Part shown: in pieces, positions 53,314-61,360 of the stretch
Numbering within the stretch: the stretch's first letter is position 1
How the letters are laid out: every line of letters starts with the position of its first letter
Assembly (NCBI GenBank): GCA_031260245.1
Contig: JAIRKH010000083.1
Coordinates: 1-64,000, forward strand
Length of the DNA: 64,000 nt
Direction of reading: 5' to 3'
DNA from: Treponema sp.
GTDB taxonomy: Bacteria > Spirochaetota > Spirochaetia > Treponematales > Breznakiellaceae
Program-made: the position numbers and the translations under genes
The notes under the pieces: generated by a model
The model's input: the letters and a program-made list of their open reading frames with translations, nothing else
What the model was told of the DNA's origin: nothing
Database searches by the model: none

Positions 53314-54101
53314 TCTCGCGGCGCTTTTGCGGGGTCTACGTAAACCCCGTCCTTGTCCACCATAAATAAAAGCTGAGGCGAACCGTCAGTTGACAGTCTG
53401 CCGAGTTCTGTGCCGACTCCTACTTTGTCGCCCTGTTTGACCGAAAGCCAATCGCAACCGCCGTAGATGTAGAGCCAGCCGCTTTCATTCTTTACGATGA
53501 CTACTTTTTTATAATGCAAGTAAGGTCCGGCGGATTGGACGACGCCTTTCGTTACGCTTCTGACGACTTCCGACGCGTAACTCGTGATGACGACCCCGCC
53601 CGCGATTTTGCCCGTAGATTTGGACATACTCTTAACCGTTACCGGCCACTCCAGAGTGGACTTCTGCAAAAGCGGCGGCTTTACCTCGGATTTTTTTTGT
53701 GGTATCTTGAGCCTGTCGCCCATTTTGAGAACATAATTAGCAGGCAATTCATTCAACTTCAACAATTCTGACACCGTTACGCCGTTTCTTTTGGCGATAC
53801 TAAAGAGCGTATCGTTTTTGACAACCACATATTCCGGATTATTCAGATTGACCGAGGAGCCGTTTTTCCTCGGCGCGTTAGACTTCGGGGCGTCCATTTT
53901 CTGAGGTATCTTGAGCTTCTGATCCGCCTTAAGCTTGGCCGGGTCGGTTATACCATTCAACTTCATAAGCGCGTCGGTACTGACCCCATAAGAGAGAGCA
54001 ATAGAATAAATAGTTTCCCCCCTCTTGACCGTGTGAAAGTCGTCTCCGAAGAGTGTCGCGCTAATAAAAAGACAAATAATAAAAAGAATAAACTTTCGCA
54101 A
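53310..54101 (-). CDS. LysM-repeat protein with degenerate M23-like domain
   Basis: 263 aa with signal peptide (FILFIICLFISATLFG). Two LysM domains (HTVKRGETIYSIALSYGVS, about 22-68, and YVVVKNDTLFSIAKRNGVT, about 92-138) bind peptidoglycan. Residues about 155-260 follow the M23/LytM fold (GVVQSAGPYLHYKKVVIVKN, VKQGDKVGVGTELGRL), but the zinc ligands are missing: HxH appears as YIYG/LLFMVD. So it is probably an activator or cell-wall anchor like EnvC or NlpD, not a hydrolase. Confidence 0.88.
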   Translation of the reverse strand: MRKFILFIICLFISATLFGDDFHTVKRGETIYSIALSYGVSTDALMKLNGITDPAKLKADQKLKIPQKMDAPKSNAPRKNGSSVNLNNPEYVVVKNDTLFSIAKRNGVTVSELLKLNELPANYVLKMGDRLKIPQKKSEVKPPLLQKSTLEWPVTVKSMSKSTGKIAGGVVITSYASEVVRSVTKGVVQSAGPYLHYKKVVIVKNESGWLYIYGGCDWLSVKQGDKVGVGTELGRLSTDGSPQLLFMVDKDGVYVDPAKAPRD

Positions 54102-54293
54102 TTTTTAACCCTATATTTTAATAGTATACGATAATGGGGCAAGATATGCAAGAGGTACGGCGCATTGACCTCGTATGTCCCGACAGTCGGCTTACCATGC
54201 GCGAGTGGATTTGATACGGTCGGTACGGGGTGCGGACTTACGCGTGAGAAAAGAGCGTTTTAGGGGGTATACCGCTTGTGAAAGTGGAGCGAC

Positions 54294-54899
54294 TCATCGT
54301 TCTAGTTCCGCCTCTATCGCTTCATAGGAAAACCCTTCCTGTTTCAAAAGCCGTCTTTCTATGGGTTTTCCTGTTTTTTCTAACTTTTTCAAATATTTTT
54401 TCAAAAGAGTCTGTTCTTGTTCAAAGTCAAGAACCGTTTTGAAAGCGCGTTCAGCCGTCTTTCGCTCTATACCCTTGTTGCGAAGAGACGCGAACAGTTT
54501 ACGAGGGGAATCCGTTTTTGAAAAGAGGCGCGCTTCGAGCCAAAACCGCGCGTAACGCTCGTCGTTTACAACGCCCAGGTCTATCAGGTGGGCGACCACA
54601 GGCTTTACGCAGTTTTCCGTGTAACCGCGAGCCGTTAGCTTGTGCGAAAGCCCGTATACGGTCTGCTCCGCGTTAGCCGTAAGCGCCAACGCCGCTTTCT
54701 CCGCCTTCAAACACGCGGACACAAACCGCAAAGCGCGCTCTTCGTCGGCTGAAATCTCCCGCCCAGACGCCAACTCAAACGGCGAATTCATCACTGTCAA
54801 ATATATCGACTTAAATAAAAGAAACGTCCCGTCAGATAAACTGATACGATACGTTTCTTCAGTATGAGAACAATCTTTTTGGAAAGAGATAATGGTCAA
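54294..54899 (-). CDS. recX: Regulatory protein RecX
   Basis: 201 aa from a TTG start. The C-terminal ~130 residues match RecX three-helix repeats: VYGLSHKLTARGYTENCVKPVVAHLIDLGVVNDERYARFWLEAR in overlapping parts. The N-terminal 60 residues are not part of the usual family. RecX inhibits or modulates RecA filaments; no recA is adjacent. The plus strand next to it starts an ORF (54902) that I treat as a shadow. Confidence 0.82.
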   Translation of the reverse strand: MTIISFQKDCSHTEETYRISLSDGTFLLFKSIYLTVMNSPFELASGREISADEERALRFVSACLKAEKAALALTANAEQTVYGLSHKLTARGYTENCVKPVVAHLIDLGVVNDERYARFWLEARLFSKTDSPRKLFASLRNKGIERKTAERAFKTVLDFEQEQTLLKKYLKKLEKTGKPIERRLLKQEGFSYEAIEAELER

Positions 54900-55036
54900 T
54901 AGTGGACGATGAATTTCTTAATTTGGTTAAATATCAACGTTCTAAAAAGTACGACGTTATACGGCGCAACCTCAATCTTGAAACAGAGGAGCCTATTCCC
55001 TCCGAACTCCCTCTTTTGCGCATACTTTCCAAGCCG

Positions 55037-55426
55037 TTAACGTTTGGAGAACTGGAACCTGCGCCGCGCGCCGCGTTGGCCGTATTTCTTGCGTTCGACC
55101 ATACGCGAGTCCCGGGTGAGGTAGCCGTTGGCGCGGAGGCTGGCGTAGTTGGCTTGGTCAACCTGACACAGCGCGCGCGCGAGTCCGTGTCTGCACGCGC
55201 CCGCCTGTCCGTGAATACCGCCGCCATAGACGTTAATCAACACGTCGAACTTGTCTTCACCGCCTGTTACCATAAGAGGCTGTCTCACCATGAGCGCGTG
55301 CTCGCCCTGTATAAAATACTGGTTGAGTTCCTTGCCGTTCACCGCGATTTTTCCGGCGCCTTCGCGCACGTAGACGCGGGCGACCGCTGTTTTTCTTCTA
55401 CCGGTTCCAATGCCGAGATTCTTCAT
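55037..55426 (-). CDS. rpsI: Ribosomal protein S9
   Basis: 129 aa. Opens [26 protein letters not shown]; ends with the canonical [24 protein letters not shown] tail (read in parts) that reaches the P-site tRNA. Follows rplM by 6 bp in the standard rplM-rpsI operon. Confidence 0.98.
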   Translation of the reverse strand: MKNLGIGTGRRKTAVARVYVREGAGKIAVNGKELNQYFIQGEHALMVRQPLMVTGGEDKFDVLINVYGGGIHGQAGACRHGLARALCQVDQANYASLRANGYLTRDSRMVERKKYGQRGARRRFQFSKR

Positions 55427-55432
55427 ATTACC

Positions 55433-55861
55433 TCACAAATCAATTTTTTCAGGACCCTGAGCCGCATGGGGATGTTGCGGTCCCGCATACACTTTCACAC
55501 AACCGCAAAGCTTCCGTCCAAGGGGACCCTTGGGAAGCATCCCTTTAACGGCCAGTTCCAAAGGTTTCGTCGGATGCTTTGCTATGAGTTTCTCAAACGT
55601 TTCCGTTTTGAGTCCGCCCACATAACCGGTGTGGTGGTGGTAGAGCTTTTGCTGGGCTTTGCGCCCCGAAATCGCTACCTTTTCCGCATTGACGATCACT
55701 ACAAAATCCCCACATTCCTGATGAGGAGCGAACAAGGATTTTTCCTTGCCTCTGGCTATGGACGCGGCCCTGCCAGCCACTCTGCCTAAAGGCTTACCTT
55801 CGGCGTCTATAAGAAACCATTTCCGCTCAATTTCAGCGGGTTTCACAAACATCGTTTTCAT
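55433..55861 (-). CDS. rplM: Ribosomal protein L13
   Basis: 142 aa from ATG 55861 (MKTMFVKPAEIERKW), the usual N-terminus of L13. The track's extra 12 residues lie in the promoter. Signature LYHHHTGYVGGLK near residue 75 and VKGMLPKGPLGRK near 108. The -10 box ends 7 nt before the ATG and there is no Shine-Dalgarno, so this highly expressed operon appears to be leaderless. Confidence 0.97.
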   Translation of the reverse strand: MKTMFVKPAEIERKWFLIDAEGKPLGRVAGRAASIARGKEKSLFAPHQECGDFVVIVNAEKVAISGRKAQQKLYHHHTGYVGGLKTETFEKLIAKHPTKPLELAVKGMLPKGPLGRKLCGCVKVYAGPQHPHAAQGPEKIDL

Positions 55862-55868
55862 AAGCGTC

Positions 55869-55897
55869 ATTTTGCCATAGAATTGCATTTTTGTCAA
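55869..55897 (-). promoter_or_regulatory. Promoter for rplM-rpsI, predicted leaderless
   Basis: On the minus strand TTGACA (55897-55892), 17 bp, CAAAAT (55874-55869), then GACGCTT and the rplM ATG. Confidence 0.75.
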
Positions 55898-56004
55898 GCC
55901 GTTCCTTGCTTTTTTGTGGTCTTGCGTCGGATATTATTCTCATTTCTGTTTGTAAAAGAGGCTTGAATAAATCTCTTTTATTATTATATAGTAAAATATC
56001 CGTA

Positions 56005-56658
56005 ATGAAAATACTATGCATATCTGACCATATAGACCCTCTTGTCTACACCGCATCCATAAAAGAACGGTTTAAGGATATAGACATAATCTTGAGCGCC
56101 GGCGACCTGCCCCAAGATTACTTGGAATTTGTGGTATCTACGCTTAACAAACCCCTACTCACAGTCTATGGAAATCACAACCTCGAAGGTTTAAGGGAAC
56201 TGAAATGGTACGGCGAAATCTCTCTGCCATGGACAACGAACAGAACGGGAGAGATTCACATAGGGTCAAAAGTAAGAAAAGAAAACGGAATCATATTTGC
56301 AGGACTCGGCGGGTCCATGCGCTACAACAGCGGGGAAAACCAGTTTACGAATTTCCAGATGAAATGGGAGATTCTCCGTCTCGTTCCCCGACTCGTCATT
56401 AACCGCATCTTTCACGGCAGATTTCTGGATATTCTTTTGACGCACGCCCCGCCGTTAGGCATACACGACAAGGAAGACCTCTGCCACAGGGGATTTAAAG
56501 ACTTCCTTTGGTTTATGAGGATTTTCAAGCCCAAATACCTCATACACGGGCACATCCACCTTTACGACTTAGCGAGCGTGCGGCTTTCTCGTTATCGCGA
56601 CACTCTAGTCATAAACGCCTACAGCCATTACGTCGTGGATACGGAAAACGGCGAGTGA
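56005..56658 (+). CDS. Metallophosphoesterase
   Basis: 217 aa from ATG 56005 (MKILCISDHIDPLV); the track start is 114 bp too early. Calcineurin-type motifs: ISDHID (D-x-H changed to D-H), SAGDLPQ (GD), YGNHNLEG (GNH), LLTHAPP (H) and LIHGHIHL (GHxH). Cytoplasmic metal-dependent phosphoesterase, substrate unknown. A TAAAAT lies 7 nt before the ATG. Followed 15 bp later by the ParB-like gene, so likely one operon. Confidence 0.88.
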   Translation: MKILCISDHIDPLVYTASIKERFKDIDIILSAGDLPQDYLEFVVSTLNKPLLTVYGNHNLEGLRELKWYGEISLPWTTNRTGEIHIGSKVRKENGIIFAGLGGSMRYNSGENQFTNFQMKWEILRLVPRLVINRIFHGRFLDILLTHAPPLGIHDKEDLCHRGFKDFLWFMRIFKPKYLIHGHIHLYDLASVRLSRYRDTLVINAYSHYVVDTENGE

Positions 56659-56673
56659 GAAGGAGACAAGGAT

Positions 56674-57606
56674 ATGGATAACATGGATAATAGCCTACGG
56701 ATTTTACAATCCGCGGAAGATTTTGATAAAGCGAAAAGCAGAGCGGCGCTCATGCAGATAATGCATTTTATCAATGTAGACAAGGATAGACTGCTCTCCT
56801 TCAACGATGTGAAGGACGTCCTGAAGCCCAAAAATCAGGTTTATATGGGTATACAGATAATCCCCGTGAAACTCATCGTGGGCAGTGAAGGACGGTACCA
56901 GGATTTCAATCGTTTCTTCCTTCCGAAATCCGAGCACCTCCGCGCCCGATGGGAACGCGTGGACCAAGCCCAACTCCAGAGTATCAACCTGCCGCCCATT
57001 CAACTCTACGAAATAGGCGGCGCCTACTTCGTGAGAGACGGAAACCACCGCGTATCTGTCGCCAAGTCTCAAGGCGTTGAATCCATAGACGCGGAAGTGA
57101 TAAGCCTCTCCAGCGTGATTGACATAAAACCCAATCAGACCATCGACGACCTCAAGATAAGCCTCGTCAAATACGAAAAGACGGTTTTCTATGAAAAGAC
57201 TCGTTTTGCGGAGCTTACTGGCGACAATAACCTCGATTTTACCGCGACGGGGCGCTACGACGTTATCTATAACCACATTCTCGTTCACAAGTACTTCATT
57301 AACCAGGGTATAGAACAGGAAATCTCGTTTGACGACGCTCTTGTTTCGTGGTATAAGAATGTGTATTTACCCATTATTCAGATAATCAAAACCGAATGGA
57401 TACGTTTTGACTTTCCGGGTGTGACGCCTAGCGATCTTTACGTGTGGATAGTGAAGCACTGGGACTTTCTCAAGAAGAAATACGGTATTCATTATTCGCT
57501 TTCAAAAGCCGCGCGGGATTTTACCGTGAAGTACGGAGACGGTAAGGGCAAATTCATGCGGTTTCTATCAAAGATGGTGGGAAAAGTATTAGGAAATAAG
57601 AAATAG
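56674..57606 (+). CDS. ParB-like nuclease-fold protein, unknown role
   Basis: 310 aa. A ParB/sulfiredoxin-like fold covers about 55-150: GIQIIPVKLIVGSEGRYQDF, then IGGAYFVRDGNHRVSVAKS with the characteristic RDGNHRVSVA (GxxRxxA-type) box. The remaining 150 residues are helical and unassigned, ending in a basic tail. No helix-turn-helix of chromosomal ParB is evident, so it is not a segregation ParB. GAAGGAGA ribosome site; downstream of the phosphoesterase. Confidence 0.75.
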   Translation: MDNMDNSLRILQSAEDFDKAKSRAALMQIMHFINVDKDRLLSFNDVKDVLKPKNQVYMGIQIIPVKLIVGSEGRYQDFNRFFLPKSEHLRARWERVDQAQLQSINLPPIQLYEIGGAYFVRDGNHRVSVAKSQGVESIDAEVISLSSVIDIKPNQTIDDLKISLVKYEKTVFYEKTRFAELTGDNNLDFTATGRYDVIYNHILVHKYFINQGIEQEISFDDALVSWYKNVYLPIIQIIKTEWIRFDFPGVTPSDLYVWIVKHWDFLKKKYGIHYSLSKAARDFTVKYGDGKGKFMRFLSKMVGKVLGNKK

Positions 57607-57666
57607 GAAGCAGGTTCATTACAAAATATCAATTCCTTATTTCCTAAAAATAATAAGGAGGCAAAT

Positions 57667-58521
57667 ATGCCGATTTTATCGATTCAATCTCATGTAGTTT
57701 ATGGACACGCGGGTAACAGTTCCGCGGTTTTTCCACTACAGAGACTGGGACGCGAGGTGTGGGCTATCAACACAGTTGAGTTTTCTAACCATACAGGTTA
57801 TGGTTCATGGACCGGGCAGTGGCTTTCGCCGCAGTTGGCGCGAGAACTAGTGCGCGGTTTGTCTGAACGCGGAGTACTAGGGCAGGCTGAGGCTGTGCTT
57901 TCCGGGTACATGGGAGATGCGGAAACAGGTTCTGCAGTAATGGATGCGGTGCGGCAAGTTAAAGCAGTAAATCCCGCGGCGCTTTACTGTTGCGACCCGG
58001 TCATGGGGGATGTGGGTAGAGGGCTTTACGTGAAACCGGGTATTCCAGAAATCTTCAAGAGCGAGATAGTCAGATGCGCCGATATTGTTACACCCAATCA
58101 ATTCGAGTTAGAGATTTTAACCGGCATTGATACAAGCGTTCGCGGAAACGCCCGCAGAGCGGTTGAAAAACTGCACGCCTTGGGACCAAAAATAGCGCTT
58201 ATCACGAGCTTCACTATGCAAGCGGATCGCGAACCGCGCATCAATATGTTAGCGTCTGACGGTGAAGAGATGTTCATCACTACTACGCCTGAATTGCCCT
58301 TTCCCCCAGGCATGGCAGGCTCCGGGGACCTCACCGCCGCGCTCTTCCTCTCACGCTACCTCGAAACTCGCGACATAAAACGAACCTTGGAACTGACGAC
58401 CGGCTCGATATTCGCAGTGATGGACGCTACATTCAAGGCGAGTAGTACGGAATTACTCACCATAGCGGCGCAGGACGAACTCGTTTCCCCCAGCCGTTCA
58501 TTCGAGGCAACGCCTTTTTAA
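57667..58521 (+). CDS. pdxY: Pyridoxal/pyridoxamine kinase
   Basis: 284 aa ribokinase-fold enzyme phosphorylating vitamin B6 vitamers. Opens ILSIQSHVVYGHAGNSSAVFPLQRLGREVW (in parts), which is the family's substrate strand; then LYCCDPVMGDVGRGLYV near 105, TPNQFELEILTG near 140 and PGMAGSGDLTAALFLSRYL near 218 with the catalytic aspartate in GSGD. AAGGAGG ribosome site. Immediately followed by RAYT unit 4. Confidence 0.93.
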   Translation: MPILSIQSHVVYGHAGNSSAVFPLQRLGREVWAINTVEFSNHTGYGSWTGQWLSPQLARELVRGLSERGVLGQAEAVLSGYMGDAETGSAVMDAVRQVKAVNPAALYCCDPVMGDVGRGLYVKPGIPEIFKSEIVRCADIVTPNQFELEILTGIDTSVRGNARRAVEKLHALGPKIALITSFTMQADREPRINMLASDGEEMFITTTPELPFPPGMAGSGDLTAALFLSRYLETRDIKRTLELTTGSIFAVMDATFKASSTELLTIAAQDELVSPSRSFEATPF

Positions 58522-58529
58522 GGTGTTGT

Positions 58530-58541
58530 GTGTCTGACACC
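58530..58541. repeat. REP at the left end of RAYT unit 4
   Basis: GTGTCTGACACC, 12 of 13 bases. Confidence 0.9.
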
Positions 58542-58575
58542 AAAGCAATTCTCATGGCAACCCCGTATTACAGGT

Positions 58576-59055
58576 ATGAGAAGTTTACGAATACTTATCT
58601 ACGGAGCGACGTATCACGTTACGTCGAAAATAGACCACGACGACATGAGCCTTCTTGATCCCCTATTCAAGCTATTATTCCTTTCATTCGTCAAAAAAGC
58701 CAAGCGGAAGTTCCATTTCCAGTTATGGGATTTCTGCGTCATGGGAAATCATATTCATTTTTTGATAAAGCCGGGTAAAGACGCTAATTTATCGGAGATA
58801 ATGCAATGGATAAAGTGTAATTTCGCGAAAGCGTGGAACAAGGCGCACGGGCGGAAGGGACATGTGTGGGGAGAGCGATTCTACTCGCGAATAATCGGTG
58901 GGATAGAGGACTTTTTACGGACGCGGGAATACATTGCGGAAAATCCTGTGAAGGCGGGGTTAGTGGAGCGGGCGGCGGAGTGGGCGTTTGGGAGTCTGTA
59001 CTACCGACTACATCGACAATCCGACTTATTAGACGAGCCTATTCTCGACGTATGA
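58576..59055 (+). CDS. RAYT transposase, copy 4 (complete)
   Basis: 159 aa from ATG 58576 ([10 protein letters not shown]), homologous to the starts of copies 2 and 3; the track's ATG/GTG at 58528 lies in the left REP. HUH motif [20 protein letters not shown] and [14 protein letters not shown] are intact. Compared with copy 2 the substitutions are few (CVMGNHIH, GGIEDFLRT). The tail ends DEPILDV. Confidence 0.92.
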   Translation: MRSLRILIYGATYHVTSKIDHDDMSLLDPLFKLLFLSFVKKAKRKFHFQLWDFCVMGNHIHFLIKPGKDANLSEIMQWIKCNFAKAWNKAHGRKGHVWGERFYSRIIGGIEDFLRTREYIAENPVKAGLVERAAEWAFGSLYYRLHRQSDLLDEPILDV

Positions 59056-59057
59056 GC

Positions 59058-59091
59058 GGTGTCTGACACCGTTGCACCGCGTGTCAGACAA
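59058..59091. repeat. REP pair at the right end of RAYT unit 4
   Basis: Full GGTGTCTGACACC at 59058-59070 and GTGTCAGACAA at 59081-59091, head to head as in unit 3. Confidence 0.9.
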
Positions 59092-59159
59092 AACCCGTTG
59101 CGTGCGTCTAGCCGACGCCATTGAAAGTCTCCGCCGTAGGCATCCGGTAGGCATCCGGC

Positions 59160-59171
59160 GGTGTCAGACAC
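59160..59171. repeat. Solo REP downstream of unit 4
   Basis: GGTGTCAGACAC, outside the unit boundary. Confidence 0.85.
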
Positions 59172-59253
59172 ATTTATCGTAGGCGGGCGGGAAAGCTTTT
59201 GCCCACAAAATATGATAAAGAAGTAAAGACAATAGGATCAGCGCTGTACAGAA

Positions 59254-61266
59254 TCACTTCCTGAACCATCCGGGCGATTTACCGTAGATGTTCTTGAATA
59301 CCCTACAGAAATACGCTTGGTCTTGGAAGCCAGTTTTGTCGGCTATTTGGGCTATAGTAGCGCCCGAATGAATGAGAAGGTCAACGGCCATGAATACGCG
59401 GTAGTGGTTGAGATACTTCCAAAGGGACATCCCCATTTCCTTGCGAAAAATTCTGGTGATGTAGTCTTCGCTACTGCCTACCGCGTCCGCGAGCTTCCAT
59501 CGGAAGATGTGTCTGTGCGCGTACTGGTTGAAGTAGAGGATAGCCTTCTTCACTAAAGCGCCAGTAAATAGAGGGAGGATAGAGTCGCCCGCCGCGATAG
59601 ACCTCATACGCATACAGAATGCCGAAGAGCCGGCCACAGAACGGTTGCACAATACCACACGCGAGTATTTACTGAGTTCCTTGACAAGTTCAGGCGACTT
59701 TATGTGTTCGGGTACCACAACGATGGGCGTCATGGTAGTCGCCGGATGATTGCGGATAATCTTTATCATTTCAATGTCTATGTCTCCAAGGCTGACGACG
59801 TCCGGCGTAACTTTGGAAACCGCGTTAAGGAAATCTTCCGAAGGCGCGACGTTCACCCCCATGCCTTCGTCTATCCATGAAGATAGGAGTTCTCCGTTGG
59901 AAGCTTCTCCAGAAGCCAGTCCTTCCTGTCCTTCAATAAACAGTATACTGCCGTTTTTGGAATTCTTCTCTTCCAAAGCCTGACTTATAGTCTCGCCCTC
60001 AAGCTCGTCGCTGAAGCATAAAAACGGGGTTTGAAAAAACTCTGGATGCGCGCGGAAGAGGGACCCTAACTTCGCGGGGGAAAGGTCGCCGCGCTCCGCG
60101 TCCGTACGGATTGAGCACAGGATGAAACCGATTCTGTTGGGCGTATTTAAGGCTCTCGCCACGTTTCTGACGACTGGTAAACCGAGCAGAGCCTTCGTAT
60201 CAATAGGGACGTCGTTCAACGACAGCGCCGCTTTGCCCTTGGACGGTTCGGTTACCCGTCCCGAAAACGTGGTCCACGGGAGCGTAATTGAACAGGAGTT
60301 TTCACCGCAATCCGCGCTTCCGCCGTGCATGAGCGTGATGCGCTCTATTATGGTGAACGTCCATTTCGCCATTCCACCGCTCGCGCCCGTAAAGCGAATT
60401 TCGAGTCCTCTCTCGTGGAAATGCGCGGCGGGTTTGTCCCGATACTGGTTCTTTATGAGCGCGAATACATGGGAGAGAAGTTCCTCATCTCCTACCAATA
60501 AGGGAAATTCCCCTTCCAGTTCGGGCAGAATGGAATGGATATTAAACAGGGCTTTCTTGAAAGATAGGTCGTCGGTCTGGGATATGGCTAGCTCTATCAA
60601 GCGATGCATATGATTCTGGCGGTCCACGATGAGGTTCTGAAGGGCTTTTAGTTTGCTGAAGATTTCAGGGTTTCGCTCTAGGGGTACCTCCGCCATGAGG
60701 CTCTGAACCGCGGAGATTACTTCTTTAAATGGTTCGTTCAGGTTATTTCCCACGGTTGCGAAGAACTCGGTCTTTGCACGCTCTGAATTCTCGGCGAGTT
60801 GTTTTGCATGGAAGGTCTCTTCAAAGAAAGCAATGCCCTTGAAGGCGTTGCTCATAGCGGAGCGGAGTTCTTCCAAAATCACCCCGTCAAAAAACGGGAT
60901 ATTATGAACAAAATAACCTAACGGCTGATTCTCAATGAATAGGGGTTGAACCAGAAAGATTCCGTTCTCGAAGTATTCCTGCATATCTTGAGGGAAAAGT
61001 CGGCGCGCGGGAAAGAGGCGCGGAATCGTGTTGACGCCTTGAGAGGAGAAGCCGCCGATATATTCGGACGCGTCTTCGTCTTTGTAGGCGACCAGAAGCG
61101 CGGTTGTTACTCCTATCTTGGGTAGGCGTCGAGCAATGCTCTCAACCAGAGACTTCTTGTCCTTTATACCAAGCAATTCACATTTGAAGGAATTAAGAGC
61201 GCTATTTCTCTCTTCTCTTTCGTGCAAGGATAGAACATAATGCTGTTCCTGTAGGCAGGAAACCAT
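59254..61266 (-). CDS. AraC-type regulator with pseudo-kinase and pseudo-receiver domains; second half of a split gene
   Basis: 670 aa from the first ATG. Domains in order: GAF-like region (about 30-150); a histidine-kinase dimerisation segment in which the usual SHELRTP box reads GNNLNEPF, so the phospho-histidine is absent (about 165-215); a degenerate ATPase region (about 245-330) still showing FTIIERITLMHGGS; a receiver-like region (about 350-560) with VVSLGDIDIEMIK; and an AraC HTH pair at the end (LADAVGSSEDYITRIFRKEM and IADKTGFQDQAYFCRVFKN). The open frame continues upstream through ETATKLCTEILDSYEDIG to the G13 tract at 61416, so this is very likely the C-terminal part of a 1034-aa protein. 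Confidence 0.88.
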   Translation of the reverse strand: MVSCLQEQHYVLSLHEREERNSALNSFKCELLGIKDKKSLVESIARRLPKIGVTTALLVAYKDEDASEYIGGFSSQGVNTIPRLFPARRLFPQDMQEYFENGIFLVQPLFIENQPLGYFVHNIPFFDGVILEELRSAMSNAFKGIAFFEETFHAKQLAENSERAKTEFFATVGNNLNEPFKEVISAVQSLMAEVPLERNPEIFSKLKALQNLIVDRQNHMHRLIELAISQTDDLSFKKALFNIHSILPELEGEFPLLVGDEELLSHVFALIKNQYRDKPAAHFHERGLEIRFTGASGGMAKWTFTIIERITLMHGGSADCGENSCSITLPWTTFSGRVTEPSKGKAALSLNDVPIDTKALLGLPVVRNVARALNTPNRIGFILCSIRTDAERGDLSPAKLGSLFRAHPEFFQTPFLCFSDELEGETISQALEEKNSKNGSILFIEGQEGLASGEASNGELLSSWIDEGMGVNVAPSEDFLNAVSKVTPDVVSLGDIDIEMIKIIRNHPATTMTPIVVVPEHIKSPELVKELSKYSRVVLCNRSVAGSSAFCMRMRSIAAGDSILPLFTGALVKKAILYFNQYAHRHIFRWKLADAVGSSEDYITRIFRKEMGMSLWKYLNHYRVFMAVDLLIHSGATIAQIADKTGFQDQAYFCRVFKNIYGKSPGWFRK

Positions 61267-61360
61267 TCGGTACGTCTCGGATTTGAGCGCGTGATCGACG
61301 CCGATTCGCCCGCATACATAATCAAAAATCTCGAAGAAACAGCCAATATCTTCGTAGCTA

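Larger units (their letters stand above)
58530..59113 (+). mobile_element. RAYT-REP unit 4 (complete, ~584 bp)
   Basis: Starts GTGTCTGACACCAAAGCAAT nine bases after the pdxY stop and ends GTTGCGTGCGTCTAGCC. Both ends coincide with unit 3. It differs from unit 3 mainly in the length of the coding tail. Confidence 0.82.

Noticed and set aside
54902-55789. A 295-aa plus-strand ORF opposite rpsI and rplM
   Set aside because: From residue 45 on it is antisense to the conserved ribosomal proteins. The first 45 residues look protein-like but have no ribosome site or homologous continuation.
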